Shown here: positions 37,156 to 47,419 of the stretch, in pieces
Position numbering within the stretch: the stretch's first letter is position 1
Layout: each line of letters opens with the position of its first letter
Assembly (NCBI GenBank): GCA_963971225.1
Contig: OZ020269.1
Coordinates: 29,615,783-29,679,782 of the forward strand
Reading direction: 5' to 3'
Length of the DNA stretch: 64,000 nucleotides
Source of the DNA: Melieria omissa
Taxonomy: Eukaryota; Arthropoda; Insecta; Diptera; Ulidiidae
Position numbers and translations under genes: made by a program
Notes under the pieces: generated by a model
What the model was told of the DNA's origin: nothing
The model's input: only the letters and a program-made list of their open reading frames with translations
The model's database searches: none

Positions 37156-37640
37156 TGATAAAGCTGCAATCTTTTATCTGTTTTCGGAGAGAGTTTTTTA
37201 TATAAGGAGTGTTGCCAGATCAGGAGATTTCCTCCTAGATTTAGGAGATTCTTCGCCTTTTAAGAGAATTTTTAGAAGGAAGAATTGGATGGTTAGGGGA
37301 TTTTTCGGATTGTTGGTTGATTTTTAGGACATTTTTGGGAGATTTTTGCATAACAAAGTATGATGTATTGGGAACACTGGCAACAAAACATATTTTGGCA
37401 ACTATTTGTGTGTTAAAGTGTTAAAGTAGTGTTAAATAAAGCTGCCATCTTTCGTCTGTTTTCGGAGAGAGTTTTTTATACAAGCAGTGTTGCCAGATCA
37501 GGAGATTTTTTCCTAGATTTAAGAGATCCTTGGCCTTTTAGGAGAATTTTTAGGAGGAAGAATAGTTTAGAAGAAAGTTTAGGAAATTTATATTTTATGT
37601 AATATTCGGATTTTTAGTGGATTTTTGGGAGATTTTTGTT
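37156..37640. repeat. Direct duplication, period ~279 bp
   Basis: ATAAAGCTGC-x-ATCTTT...TGTTTTCGGAGAGAGTTTT, then GTGTTGCCAGATCAGGAGAT, is present at about 37157 and again at about 37436, each followed by a run of short AGGAGATTTTT-like imperfect repeats. Confidence 0.85.
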
Positions 37641-37729
37641 AAGTTAAACAAATTTTTAAGTTAGGTTAGTCAGCTAAGGGATGCCATACGAATTTTTGGC
37701 ATAACATACACAAACATTTTGGTGAAAAT

Positions 37730-38824
37730 TAGTGTCTGATCAAAGGTTGAAGTTCGAAGCCGAAGCGGAGCATTCGGTATAACCAAAATTTGGGAATAAT
37801 TATTATAAACAAATATTTATATACATTTCTGAAATTATAGCAATATTTGTATTTAAAAAAATATGGATAGTAATTACTTAAGGTCTCTGACTAAAATATT
37901 AGGCCGAAGCCGAATACTATTAAAAATTCCTTTAAGGAAAACACTTATCACATTTAGCCGTTCTTTTTCTATTCACTTCTTTTTTCTACTTAAGAATTGA
38001 TAAAAGATTTGTATTTTAGTAAACGTTTCTAACAAAAACAAAAAAATCAAACAAACAAAAACAATTCAATTGACTTAGGGCTAATTTTTCAGTGCGAAAT
38101 TAAACCCAGTTCAAACGTAGTTTGCTTGAACTTCGTTTAAAGTTAAACTAAGTCTAAACTACAAAGCAGTTTTTCAGTTTTAGTTTAACTGGAGCAAATA
38201 TTCGTCATTTGAGTGTGGCAATACCGGCTTTATTTTTATCTACTTGTAGATAATAATTTTCCTTTGTTTTGATTGTCATTTGTACATAAATTCTTCGCGC
38301 TCAAATTTGATATTTTATCAAAAAAATTCGAAATAAGCAAACGGAGCGCAAATCTTTCATCTCGGGAAATCGAATGTCTTCTTGTACAAAGTATAAGAAT
38401 AAAAAAAATGCAAAAAAAAGAATTTCGCGGACGGCAGGCAAGAGCTGGACAAAACAGGAGGATTTTCAAATTTCCAAAATAAATGAACTGTCAGAAGCTG
38501 TTGACAGTTTAAACTTAGTTTAACCGTGCCGGGTTGGGCGTTTAAACTGAGTTTAAACTTCAGTCAAACGTGACTGAAAAATTCGATTTTGCGTTTAAAC
38601 TAAGTTTAAACTAGAAACTGAGTTAAACTCGCACTGAAAAATTGGCCCATGGCTAATTAGAGACCATTTTTATTGATCGCAATTTTGAGTCCGAAATATC
38701 GATACAATCCGATATTTGATAACATACTTCGACACAGAGCAAATTGTTTTGTAAAACCTTCGTATTCGGCTATTTTGACCGAAGCCGATTATTTTAATTT
38801 AGCCGAATATTCGGTCAGACACTA
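37730..38824. mobile_element. hAT-type non-autonomous element, interrupted by another element
   Basis: Ends TAGTGTCTGA (37730) and its complement TCAGACACTA (38824). The 8-bp flanks are GTGAAAAT and GTGGAAAT (7 of 8 identical), matching the 8-bp target duplication of hAT elements. Subterminal sequence is rich in GCCGAA/TTCGGC motifs. No transposase is left. A second element (38078-38648) is inserted in it. Confidence 0.8.
38078..38648. mobile_element. MITE with TTTAAAC-rich subterminal repeats
   Basis: Inverted repeats GGGC-T/C-AATTTTTCAGTGCGA at both ends (20 bp, one mismatch). Just inside them are several AGTTTAAAC/GTTTAAACT copies on both sides (about 38100-38185 and 38505-38630). Such clusters usually serve as transposase binding sites. 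It interrupts the hAT-type element, so it is the younger of the two. Confidence 0.85.
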
Positions 38825-38832
38825 GTGGAAAT

Positions 38833-40806
38833 GTTCCCATATCTGACACCTTAAAGCAATCATCTGTTTGTAAAAACCATAACAAAATATTGGTTTATTA
38901 AAATATTTTGTTCACAGCATTTGATTTAAGATATTCATCGGCTTCAAATGGCAATGACTGGCAAACATGTAATTGCCTACTTATTGTCATTATTAAACAC
39001 GGTCACCGGCAAATGAATACACAAAGTGCTGACTCATATTCGGACAAGTTAATGGAGCGATAACAGCAACAGAAAAAGTAGCTTTTAATTGTTTTTGTTA
39101 CGCAACAGACTGGTAATTGTGACTGCTGCAAATAAACACGCACACGCACACAGACAAATGAAGCGCTACAGCCAGACAGATGGACAGAGTTGTCTGTCAG
39201 CGCAGCATTAAAGTATTTTTACGCACGAAACGAGAATGAGTGAGTGCGTTTTATCAGAATTAATTTCATTTTATATACCATACGGTTCATAATAAATTAT
39301 AGCTCGAGGCAAGCAAGCAAACATACAAGCAAACATAAATAAACAACAGCACTCGCACACATACAGCTGCACTTCAATTGTTGGCTTTGGGTGGAACAGC
39401 AGCAGAAGAGGAGAGCAGTGGCAGCTGGCGCCTGAACTGTGGCAACTTAAAAATACCAAAAGGATCGAAGAAACACACACAGAGCGCCGCACCGGCGTCA
39501 GTGAAGGCGCTGGCGGAGACGCAGCGCGCTGCTGAATCAAGGCCGCGTCGCCGAACAAAGCGCGCGACATCCATGCCATGTCACGATTAATTAAATTCCC
39601 TGCAGGTGCAGCGTGTCGTTCTGGCCGACTTTGTGGTGTTGCTATGTGAATTGTGAATTGCCAACGCGCTGCGCATTGTCTCTCTGGTGCTTGTTGTTGT
39701 TGTTTTTATTATTTTTGTCATTCGTTTCCGCGCCTAAGCGTATGCCTCAAATTTTGAGCGTAGAATTTCAAATGTGCTCTTTGTTGGCATATTTTGGTGT
39801 AATTATTTATTTTTTTAATATTTATTGTTTGTTTTTCATTTAACTGATTCCCCAGTGATGTTGAAAATTGTGAAAACATTTTAATTTAAAAATTCATGCA
39901 CGTTTTCAGCGCTGACACACAAATGTGTGCGCAAAGAGTGGAGGATCAAAAGCAACACGCCGGCATGCTGACCGCGTTTTATGCTTTCAGTTTGTTCAAT
40001 TTGGAAATTTGCATAAATTCGTTTTGATTTTGGCATTTGGCGCAAATCACAAGCGAAATATTTACATTACATTTTACAATTTGGCCATTGGGTTAAAGTG
40101 CGCAAATATTTGTGCCACAATGCCTCCACAGTACGCAATTTAATTGTGTCCATTTAAATGTCAAATTGGCCGCTTTGGTGGCGCTGCATCAGCGCCATTA
40201 AGCAGTCGCAGTGCAACCGGCACCGGTGGAGTGCAGCCGACCAATTTCGGGCGCCGTCGCCCTATGACACTTAATTGCATTTCCACTTAAATAAGCATGA
40301 AATTATGGCCATTCAATTTGTGCAGCGCCAGTGCGGTTTTCGCTGCTTCGGCATTAATCACAAACACTCGCACTCACGCACAGTCGCACAAGCGTCTCAC
40401 ATTCAGCGCTAAGCTAAACTTGGCAAAAAAATTTTAACAAAAATTAAACACAAATAGTATTAAAGTGTGCAAAAAAGCGAGTATTTTTAGTGCATTCAAC
40501 CACAATTCACAAAAGCGCCAATGAAATTATTTTAAATTATATTTTGTTGGTATTTTTATTTAGTGCTTATTGTTTGTTGTTGTTGTTGTCATTGATAAGC
40601 GACCACCGCTGAGCGCGGTCACATTTTTTTTATAATTTCAGTTATGCAAATTGGCGATTTAAGGTTTCAAAACCTAAATATGAACACAATGGCAAGGAGT
40701 GTTTTTACTACAAAGAAACCCAGTAGGAAAGGATTAACGAAAATAGAAAACATTTGAGTATTGAGTTTGTGGTACACAGAGTGAGAAGTGATTTTATCAA
40801 GTTTTC
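38833..40806. other. Intron sequence, nothing recognised
   Basis: Short frames only; several CA-rich and TTG-rich tracts. Confidence 0.45.
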
Positions 40807-41345
40807 TAAACCCTTTCGTTTTTTTGTTGTCATATGGCACATTGTTACTTTGTGGACGTCTGAGCCCTCTATTTTTTCAAGAATACATTTTGTGTTGGTC
40901 CTTAGAATAGTTTGAAGTTTTAGGAAAAATACAAATTAATAAACTGAATATCAAAGTTTAAAGAAGGGAAGTATATACGCTTTTTTAATGGTGTATCTTG
41001 ACATAGTAAAGGAAGAAGAAGCAGAAAACTTTAGATAACTTTTTAATTTTACGTTTTCTTTCAATTTAGATACCTTTATTTATTATAATTTTGGCTGAAA
41101 TAAATGAAGAAATATTAAAATTTTCGATATGCGTAAAAAGTTTTGTATTTAAGTAATAATTACAGCCGCACCGATGTTGTTGCTCTCATAGAAAAACACT
41201 CTAAAATACAGGGTCCAACTATAAAAAGTAAACATTTTCTTTTAGAATGTTGCTAATATAAGAAAGAAGCATAAGCAGAGAAGCATAAAACGTAAAATTT
41301 AAAATTTTAACTTTCCCAAGTAAAAACCTGTAGCGAAAGGGTTAA
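40807..41345. mobile_element. MITE with CCCTTTCG termini, copy 3
   Basis: Starts TAAACCCTTTCG and ends CGAAAGGGTTAA, about 540 bp apart, the same terminal motif as the elements at 14300 and 30391. An inner segment (ACTTTGTGGAC-x-TCTGAGCCCT) recurs near 59110, pointing to a further decayed copy. Confidence 0.7.
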
Positions 41346-41539
41346 AGTCTTTCGCCCAATATATCTTGTATTTGTGTCTGAATCCGCCACTGAAACTACC
41401 AACAATCATCAGAGCGGCGCCTCTTAGACAAACAAAACCCCCAAAAATCACAACAGAGTCGATTCCGTGAACGTTTGAGGGAGAATGTTCATCCCAAGAG
41501 GCCAAAATTGTGGTGAGACAATTCATTGTTTCTCATCGT

Positions 41540-41840
41540 TCATCTTGTATGCGATTATTTTACAAAAAAAGTTCATACCTTTCCGCAAGTTCTATATTCA
41601 CCCCACATGTCTCCTTGTGACTCTTTGCTATTCCCACGACTCAGGTTAGCACTTTGCGAAAAGCGTTTTGAGACAATTGAGGCTAAAAAGTATAATTCGC
41701 AAAAAGAACTGACGGCGGTTCGAATATCAGTCTGTGAAAAGGGTTTTCAAGATTGAAGGAAGCGTTGAAATACTTGTATTGCTTGCAGTGGAGATTACTT
41801 TGTAGGAAATACACTGAACGTCAATGAATAATTGAACCAT
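41540..41840 (+). pseudogene. Mariner transposase relic, C-terminal part
   Basis: Reads VLYSPHMSPCDSLLFPRLRL followed by ALCEKRFETIEAKKYNSQKEL, the region of the third catalytic Asp (here SPCD) and the helical C-terminus of a mariner transposase. Only this 3' part is recognisable, with the frame lost soon after. Confidence 0.75.
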
Positions 41841-42189
41841 TTTCGTTTCATTGACACCGGTGCCATATGAAACTTGTTTTGTTTTTCAATCGTTTTTTTT
41901 TTGTTATACTTAGCTTTCTTATTCAACTCTTTTTTTACTTCAACGAAAACTTTTGTCGTAAGTAGCAAAATAAATTATTTAGTTTCATTTTTTTCAATCA
42001 AATTCAAGAATGATGAAACTAATCTCGAGTCTATCATCCAAGATGATACTGAAAGACATTTTTGAGAACGCCACATGGGATGAAAATTCTGCAATACGAC
42101 ATGGTCTAACAAAACATCGCTTTCCAGGTAAATTAGTTAGTTATTTTTTATAAAGTGAGCTCAAAGGTGAATGCAACAACTGTGTAGGA

Positions 42190-42560
42190 TACGAGTTACC
42201 TTTCACAAAACTACAATGAAATATTCAACAGAAGCAATATCAAAGATTGGATGCAAGCTGCTGATATGAACTTCAATACATGGCAAAGAACAATGTGTGG
42301 AATCTTGTGCAACTACCAACAAATCTAAACCCTTTGAAGTCAAAGTATTCCATGACGACGAAGATCAAAACGGAAAGTCCGTCAAGTATAGAACAAGTTT
42401 AGTGGCAGAAGGATTACTGCAGAAAAACGGAATCGACCGCAAGGCGCCTTGAGACTTGAAAGAAAATCTACAATTGTGGAGATTTCAGATGGAGTGAAAG
42501 CTAGTCAATTCATTATACGGTTTGAAGCAGGGACCTAAAATAACAGTTATGATTTTTTTT
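42190..42560 (+). pseudogene. Ty1/Copia reverse transcriptase relic
   Basis: Fragments in two plus-strand frames fit the start of a Copia RT. They are NSIKDWMQAADMNFN, then VWNLVQLPTN, then DEDQNGKSVKYRTSLVAEGL followed by LQKNGIDRK (compare K-x-RLVAKGF-x-Q-x-x-GID), and finally SLYGLKQGPK. The last is the diagnostic YGLKQ-A/G-P motif. Frameshifts and deletions separate them; no LTR was found. Confidence 0.75.
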
Positions 42561-42779
42561 AAATTCGAAAACGTTGCCCATTTTTAAGAATAAAAATATT
42601 TTTTTTCGTCATTTCGTAACTATTATTCGTGACAAATATTTTTTTTTGTTTGCCTAATAACTATTATCAGCAAGAAAGATTTTTTCCATTGCTCGGTAAA
42701 GCTAATTTTTTTTAAAATATTTATTCCATCATCGCATAGCTGTACACGATTTTTCAAAAAGAAGAAGCATAAAACCTAA

Positions 42780-42960
42780 GGCTAAAAACATAGCGGCGCG
42801 GCGAGCAAAGCGAAGAGCAAAGCGGCGAGCAAAGCGACGAGAACAAATCAACGCTTTTGAATCGAAACGCACATAGTGACGAGCAAAGCGAAGAAGGCTG
42901 AAAAGAGCAAAGCGACGATTTCAAAATATTTTGTTTTCATCGCTTTGCTCGCCGCTTTGC
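42780..42960. repeat. Left Harbinger inverted repeat with GCAAAGCG iterations
   Basis: After the terminal GGCTAAAAACATAG the motif GAGCAAAGCGGCGAGCAAAG is iterated; its complement repeats at about 42935-42962. The right end (about 46268-46350) carries the same iterations in inverted form. Probably transposase or accessory-protein binding sites. Confidence 0.85.
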
Positions 42961-43008
42961 TCCACGTGGAAAAAAAAATCAATTGTTGAAATATTTCTGT
43001 GATAAAAA

Positions 43009-45383
43009 ATGAACGTGGACGCATTAATCAGCGCAATTTTTGCCAAAAACGCATTATGGAATCAAAGAGATCCCATGCACCATAACCGCCACGTCCTGGA
43101 CAAGGAATGGGACGAGGTTGCAGCACAAATGCAAACAACATGTAAGTAGCAAACATATTTTGCGGTTTATGGTAGTGTTGTTGCGGCAAAGCAAAGTAAT
43201 TTGACCAACGGTCAATAATTTCAAATCAATAAATATTCTTCTTAACACCGAGGCTTTTTTATTCTTTTTCTTTTTCCGTCACTGAACTGCTTGTTGCTTT
43301 TTACCCAAAACGGATGTCCCTCGCGGTTCAGTGTCGTTTAGATGTTTGTTGTTAACAATGTATATTTTTTACATTTAAATTTTAGATTAAATTTTCAATT
43401 TTCTTTAACCTAAATCGGCAACAAGTGTTCATCCATCAATCACCACACTATTCACATAACACCAACATTGTTACATCAAAGCATTATATAAAATTACACA
43501 TTAAACATAAGAACTCATAGAACATTCAACATTTATTATTGTGAACAATCTACATGAATTAATACGAACATTAACAACACTGAATAAGACAGTAGATGGT
43601 TATTACCAAAAATTAAACCTCCCAAATTGCTTCGGAAGCATCGACGGCAAACACCATGTTTTTCAATTATAAACATTTTTATTCTGTGGCGTCGGAAGCT
43701 GTAGCAGATTAGCAGAAGTACAAGTTTAAAACAATGTTGAACCTTTCATTCTTCTTAACTTTTTCATTCAATGGAAAGTGGAGACCTTAATATTCCTCCC
43801 GATACGACTTTGCCATCGACTGCGGTTACCGTGCCATATGTATTCATAGGAGATGAGGCATATCCACTATTGACGCATTTATTAAAGCCATACAGCAGAA
43901 ATAACTTGGATGCTGATAAAGAGCATTTTAATATGCGTCTTTCGCGAGCAAGAAGAACAGTGGAATGTGCCTTTGGTATAATAAATGCGAAATTTAGAAT
44001 TGTATCTTACTTTACCAGAAACGGCAGACAAAGTTTCAAATGCAATATGCGTGTTGCATAATACAATTATTGATATAGAGTATAATAGAAATTGCAGTTC
44101 TGCAAATATTATAAGGGAATTTAATTTCCTAAATTCGGTTCTCACACAAAAACGTTTTGTACGATTCCCTTACAATATTTGCAGAACTGCAAGCTCTATT
44201 ATTCTCTCTATTCCTTGGCATATTGGAGCCTTGTGCAGCGAGTTGCTCACATTGCGCATCAAATCTTTCCATATCAATAATTGTATTGTATGAATACATA
44301 TGGCACGGTAACCGCAGTCGATGGCGCAAAGTCGTATCTGGGGGAATATTTAGGTTTTCACTTACCATTGCATGAAAAAGTGAAGAAGACCGAAAGGTTC
44401 CACCATCACTTTCCTTCCCATATCCTCCAACATCAATTGTTATAAACTTATAGTCGGCATCTGCTACAGCTTGCAACACAACAGAATAAAAATGTTTATA
44501 ATTATAAAACATTGTGCCAAAATGAGCAGGGCATTTTATCCGCACATGTTTGCCATCGATGCTGCCGAGGCAATTTGGGAAGTTCCATTTTTGGTAATAA
44601 TCAGCTGCAATTTTTTTGAAAGAGGTTTCCGTAGGCACTTTGTGTACTTGTGTATCGGCTGGAGAGCTTCCCAAACCGCGTCCATGTTTTCAGGTACAAT
44701 TTTTGACACAGTTGTTGCACCCATTCGAAAAGTAAATGCGAGGGTTTTGAAGGATGATCCCGTAGCCAAATATCTATAAAAAAAGAATAAATTTATCTTT
44801 TTAATTGTTTTTATCTTTTATAGGAGATGTTGTCCGGAATAAGTGGAAGTCTCTGCGGGACACATTCCGGAAGGAGCTGCGAAAATTCCCAACTCCTCGA
44901 TCTGGAGATGGAGCAGGCGCAAAGTGGACCTCCAACTGGACGTTTTTTGAGAGCCTTTCATTTCTCAAGGACCAGTTTGCAACCAGACCGAGCAGTGGGA
45001 ACCTGAAGGAGACTGAAATTGCGGATTGCATCCAAATAGATTTGGATGAAAACTCAATGGCCAGCAATGAAATAGCAGAAAGCCCTACTTTGGAGGAAAC
45101 TCCGAGCACTTCACGCCAGAGAGGCGTTAAAAAACGAAAGCGGGATGAGGATGATATCGGAGCAGCGCTCGTAAGACTTGAGGAGGATAAAATTAAAATC
45201 CTGCGAAAGCAAGTAGAACAGAAAGAAGATGATGATGTGCAATTTTTGCATAGTTTACTGCCTCATATAAAAACACTTTCGCCAGCTGAGAAAATGCTTT
45301 TAAGGCTCAAAATGCAAGGCCTTGTCTACAATTTTGTTTATGCTGGGAGTCGTGCGGATCAATCTGTTGACAATTTATGTTAA
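43009..45383 (+). CDS. Harbinger accessory protein, MADF-BESS type (two exons)
   Basis: Exon 1 is 43009-43141 (MNVDALISAIFAKNALWNQR...EWDEVAAQMQTT, donor GTAAGT); exon 2 is about 44827-45383 (VVRNKWKSLRDTFRKELRK ... stop). Together they form a MADF (Myb/SANT-like) DNA-binding domain, then an acidic Ser-rich middle, a nuclear-type basic patch (KKRKRDED), and a BESS motif (DVQFLHSLLPHIKTLSPAEK). Harbinger elements use such a protein to bring the transposase into the nucleus and onto DNA. The AG at 44823 would create an in-frame TGA across the junction; the AG three bases further (GAG, ending 44826) keeps the frame. The exons may still be intact. The intron holds the body of the transposase gene on the other strand. 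Confidence 0.75.
43590..44128 (+). pseudogene. Second, inverted partial Harbinger transposase
   Basis: Plus strand. It starts with degraded PNCFGSIDGKH, then LNIPPDTTLPSTAVTVPYVF, followed by IGDEAYPLLTHLLKPYSRNN, and later RRTVECAFGIINAKFRI. It retains the segment deleted from the minus-strand copy and lacks much of what that copy has. The two copies meet tail to tail around 44128; the C-terminal SSANI-I/V-RE block is present in both, forming an imperfect palindrome of about 44090-44190. Confidence 0.85.
44129..44773 (-). pseudogene. Harbinger transposase, main exon, broken
   Basis: Minus strand, after acceptor TTTTTTTATAG. It reads YLATGSSFKTLAFTFRMGAT, then after a frameshift VPTETSFKKIAADYYQKWNF, followed by PNCLGSIDGKHVRIKCP, which carries the first catalytic Asp region (GSIDGKH), and later FITIDVGGYGKESDGGTFRS. 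The middle part holding the later catalytic residues is deleted: the frame jumps from LNIPPDTTL... to the C-terminal YNTIIDMERFD. So the gene has a frameshift and an internal deletion. Confidence 0.85.
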
Positions 45384-45705
45384 CATAAACAAAATTGTAG
45401 AAAAAGCCTTGCATTTTGAGCATTTTGTGAGCTGGTGAAAGTCTTTTTGTATGAGGCAAAAAACATGGGACATCATCATATTCTTTTTCTTGTTCTTGCT
45501 TCCGTAGAATTTTATTTATTTATTGCATCCTCCTCACGTGTTTAGAAAGCTACTCCGATATCACCTTCATATTTTGGTTTCTCAACGCCTTTCTGAAGCG
45601 CTCAGAGTATCTTCCAAAGATATAAGGCTTCCTGCCCATTTCATTTCTTGCCATTGAATTTTCACCCAAAATGATTTGGATTCAATACGCAATTTCGGCG
45701 CAGCT
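45384..45705 (-). pseudogene. Inverted decayed copy of the MADF/BESS 3' part
   Basis: Directly after the MADF stop codon the sequence continues as an inverted, diverged copy of the same gene's 3' half. The complement of 45690-45384 aligns with about 45025-45383 (for example, the complement of GACAAGACCTTGCATTTTGA-like sequence, and ATTTGGATGAAAACTCAATGGC versus its counterpart near 45655). Stops abound. It mirrors the tail-to-tail arrangement of the transposase copies. Confidence 0.75.
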
Positions 45706-45902
45706 GACAAGACGGTCGTTGTTGTTTGTTATAAGTTGTTTGTTTATTTGTTTGTTTGATGAAAACATGTAATTGTTCAAACGCATTTCGGCGGCAGCTG
45801 ATAAGACGGTCGTTGTTTTTTGTTATAAATAAGTTGTTTGTTTGTTTGAAGAAAACATATGTAAGTGTTAACAACTCGAAAAAAACAAAGAATTGAACTT
45901 AC

Positions 45903-46165
45903 CTTAACATAATAACTAATCTTTCTTCTGCGTTGATAGGTGTTTTGTTAAAATTTGTCCACTTTTGTATTAATCTACACTTGATTTTTTGAAGTATATA
46001 ATCAAAAGTGGACATCTGCATACGGAAATATGCCTGAAACCTCTCAGGACTCTCGCGCAGTTGATTGTAAAGGTGGTGAAATTCACCGTGAATCTTCCTT
46101 GTTAATATTATGCACACTGTATCTTCTTTTGTTTTCTTTGCTTTTTTTTATTATGTACCATATTT
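45903..46165 (-). pseudogene. Harbinger transposase, N-terminal exon
   Basis: Minus strand, in two frames because of a frameshift near 46090. It reads RRYSVHNIN, then GEFHHLYNQLRESPERFQAY, followed by FRMQMSTFDYILQKI, the conserved N-terminal region of Harbinger transposases. It ends at a GTAAGT donor (45897-45902). Joining to the acceptor at 44774 gives ...ERLVIMLR-YLATGSSF in frame, so the 1.13-kb intron is genuine. That intron contains exon 2 of the MADF gene on the opposite strand. Confidence 0.8.
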
Positions 46166-46376
46166 TTAATGCGGAATTTTCAGAAATTAAATCCATTTTT
46201 AAAGAAAGCAGATAGATTGATAGATAGAATAATTCTTTTGATTACTCTTGCAGCGCCGCCTCACTATGTTTGCTTGACTCTTTGCTCACTCTACGCTTTG
46301 CTCGTCGCTTTGCTCGCCGCTTTGCTCGCCGCTCCACTATGTTTTTAGCCTAATACGGCGTTCCAACTGACGACTT

Positions 46377-46986
46377 ATATGGCGTTCAAACTGACGACTT
46401 AAACGTGTTTAATGTGCTTAAACAAGTTAAATGAACAAAACCAGTTCGAAAACATGTTCACTCACATGCAATTGTTGTTGGAAATTAAACGTGTTAAACC
46501 ATTTAACATGTTTTGAAACGAGTTTAACGCAAGGTTGCATCCGAAAGCTTTCTATGAAAAAGCTTTTTTGTCAACTGAATACAGCGCACACCCTAGACAC
46601 AAACCAGAAAAAACATCCCTACAGATTCAGCTGTCAATTTATCACAACAAAACCAAACAAACATTGAAAATGTGAAAATGTTGAAATATATAAAAATTAT
46701 CGTTTTGCTCGCACTGCTTTCATTCTATTCATCGCCTTTTTGTGGCATCTGAATACAAGGCGTCTAATATTGAATGAAGTTGAGTACGATGCCGTGGTTT
46801 ATGAAATATGCGCCAATATTTCGCTCGAATTATGCTCCCAGCACATCAGTTTACAAAAATATTTGTTTGTTGTGTGTAAACAAACTGCTGTCAAACTAAA
46901 CTTCATTGAGCTGTCTGGACGGTTGTGTTCAACAAAAAGCTCTTTTTACTTAAACTAGTTTAAATGAGTCAGTTTGAACGCCATAT
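46377..46986. mobile_element. 610-bp inverted-repeat element with perfect 19-bp ends
   Basis: ATATGGCGTTCAAACTGAC at 46377-46395 and its exact complement at 46968-46986. Inside the ends are TTTAAAC/GTTTAAT motifs. No transposase. A degraded end (ACGGCGTTCCAACTGACGAC) lies just left at 46354, immediately beside the Harbinger target duplication. Confidence 0.85.
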
Positions 46987-47262
46987 TAAACGTGTTTAAT
47001 ATGCTTAAACAAGTTAAATGAACAAAACCAGTTCGAAAAGCTGTTTATTCACATGTAATTGTTGTTGGAAATTAAACGTTTTAAACCATTTAACAAGTTT
47101 TGAAATGAGTTTAGCGCAGGGTTGTATCCGAAAGCTTTCTATGAAAAAGATTTTTACCAACGAAACACAGCTTTTCATGTATGAAACACATCCCTTCAAA
47201 TTCGGCTGTCAATTCATCAAAACAAAACCAAACAAAAAATTAAAATTTGAAAAATTTTAAAT
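46987..47262. repeat. Partial direct copy of the preceding inverted-repeat element
   Basis: Repeats 46400-46680 with moderate divergence: TAAACGTGTTTAAT-x-TGCTTAAAC, AACAAAACCAGTTCGAAAA, CCGAAAGCTTTCTATGAAAA. It begins exactly at the right inverted repeat, so the two copies share one terminus. Confidence 0.85.
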
Positions 47263-47419
47263 GAATGTAAATAATCGTTTGCTCCAAGGTTACGACATCA
47301 ATGACAGGAAAATTGAAGTTTTCACCAGTGACGTAGTACGAATTGTTTCAAACTGTCAAGGAACAGTGGGACGAGTGCTACCGAGCGGTCTGTGCTACCG
47401 TTGCATCATTTGGCTTGAC

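Larger units (their letters stand above)
42780..46350. mobile_element. PIF/Harbinger DNA transposon, 3.57 kb, exact TAA duplication
   Basis: Ends GGCTAAAAACATAG at 42780 and its complement ending at 46350, flanked by TAA on both sides (42777-42779, 46351-46353), the 3-bp target duplication typical of this superfamily. The inverted repeats continue inward as iterated GCAAAGCG-x-CGA units. Inside are a Harbinger transposase (minus), a MADF/BESS-type DNA-binding protein (plus) and inverted partial copies of both. The transposase is broken, so this copy is not autonomous. Confidence 0.93.
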
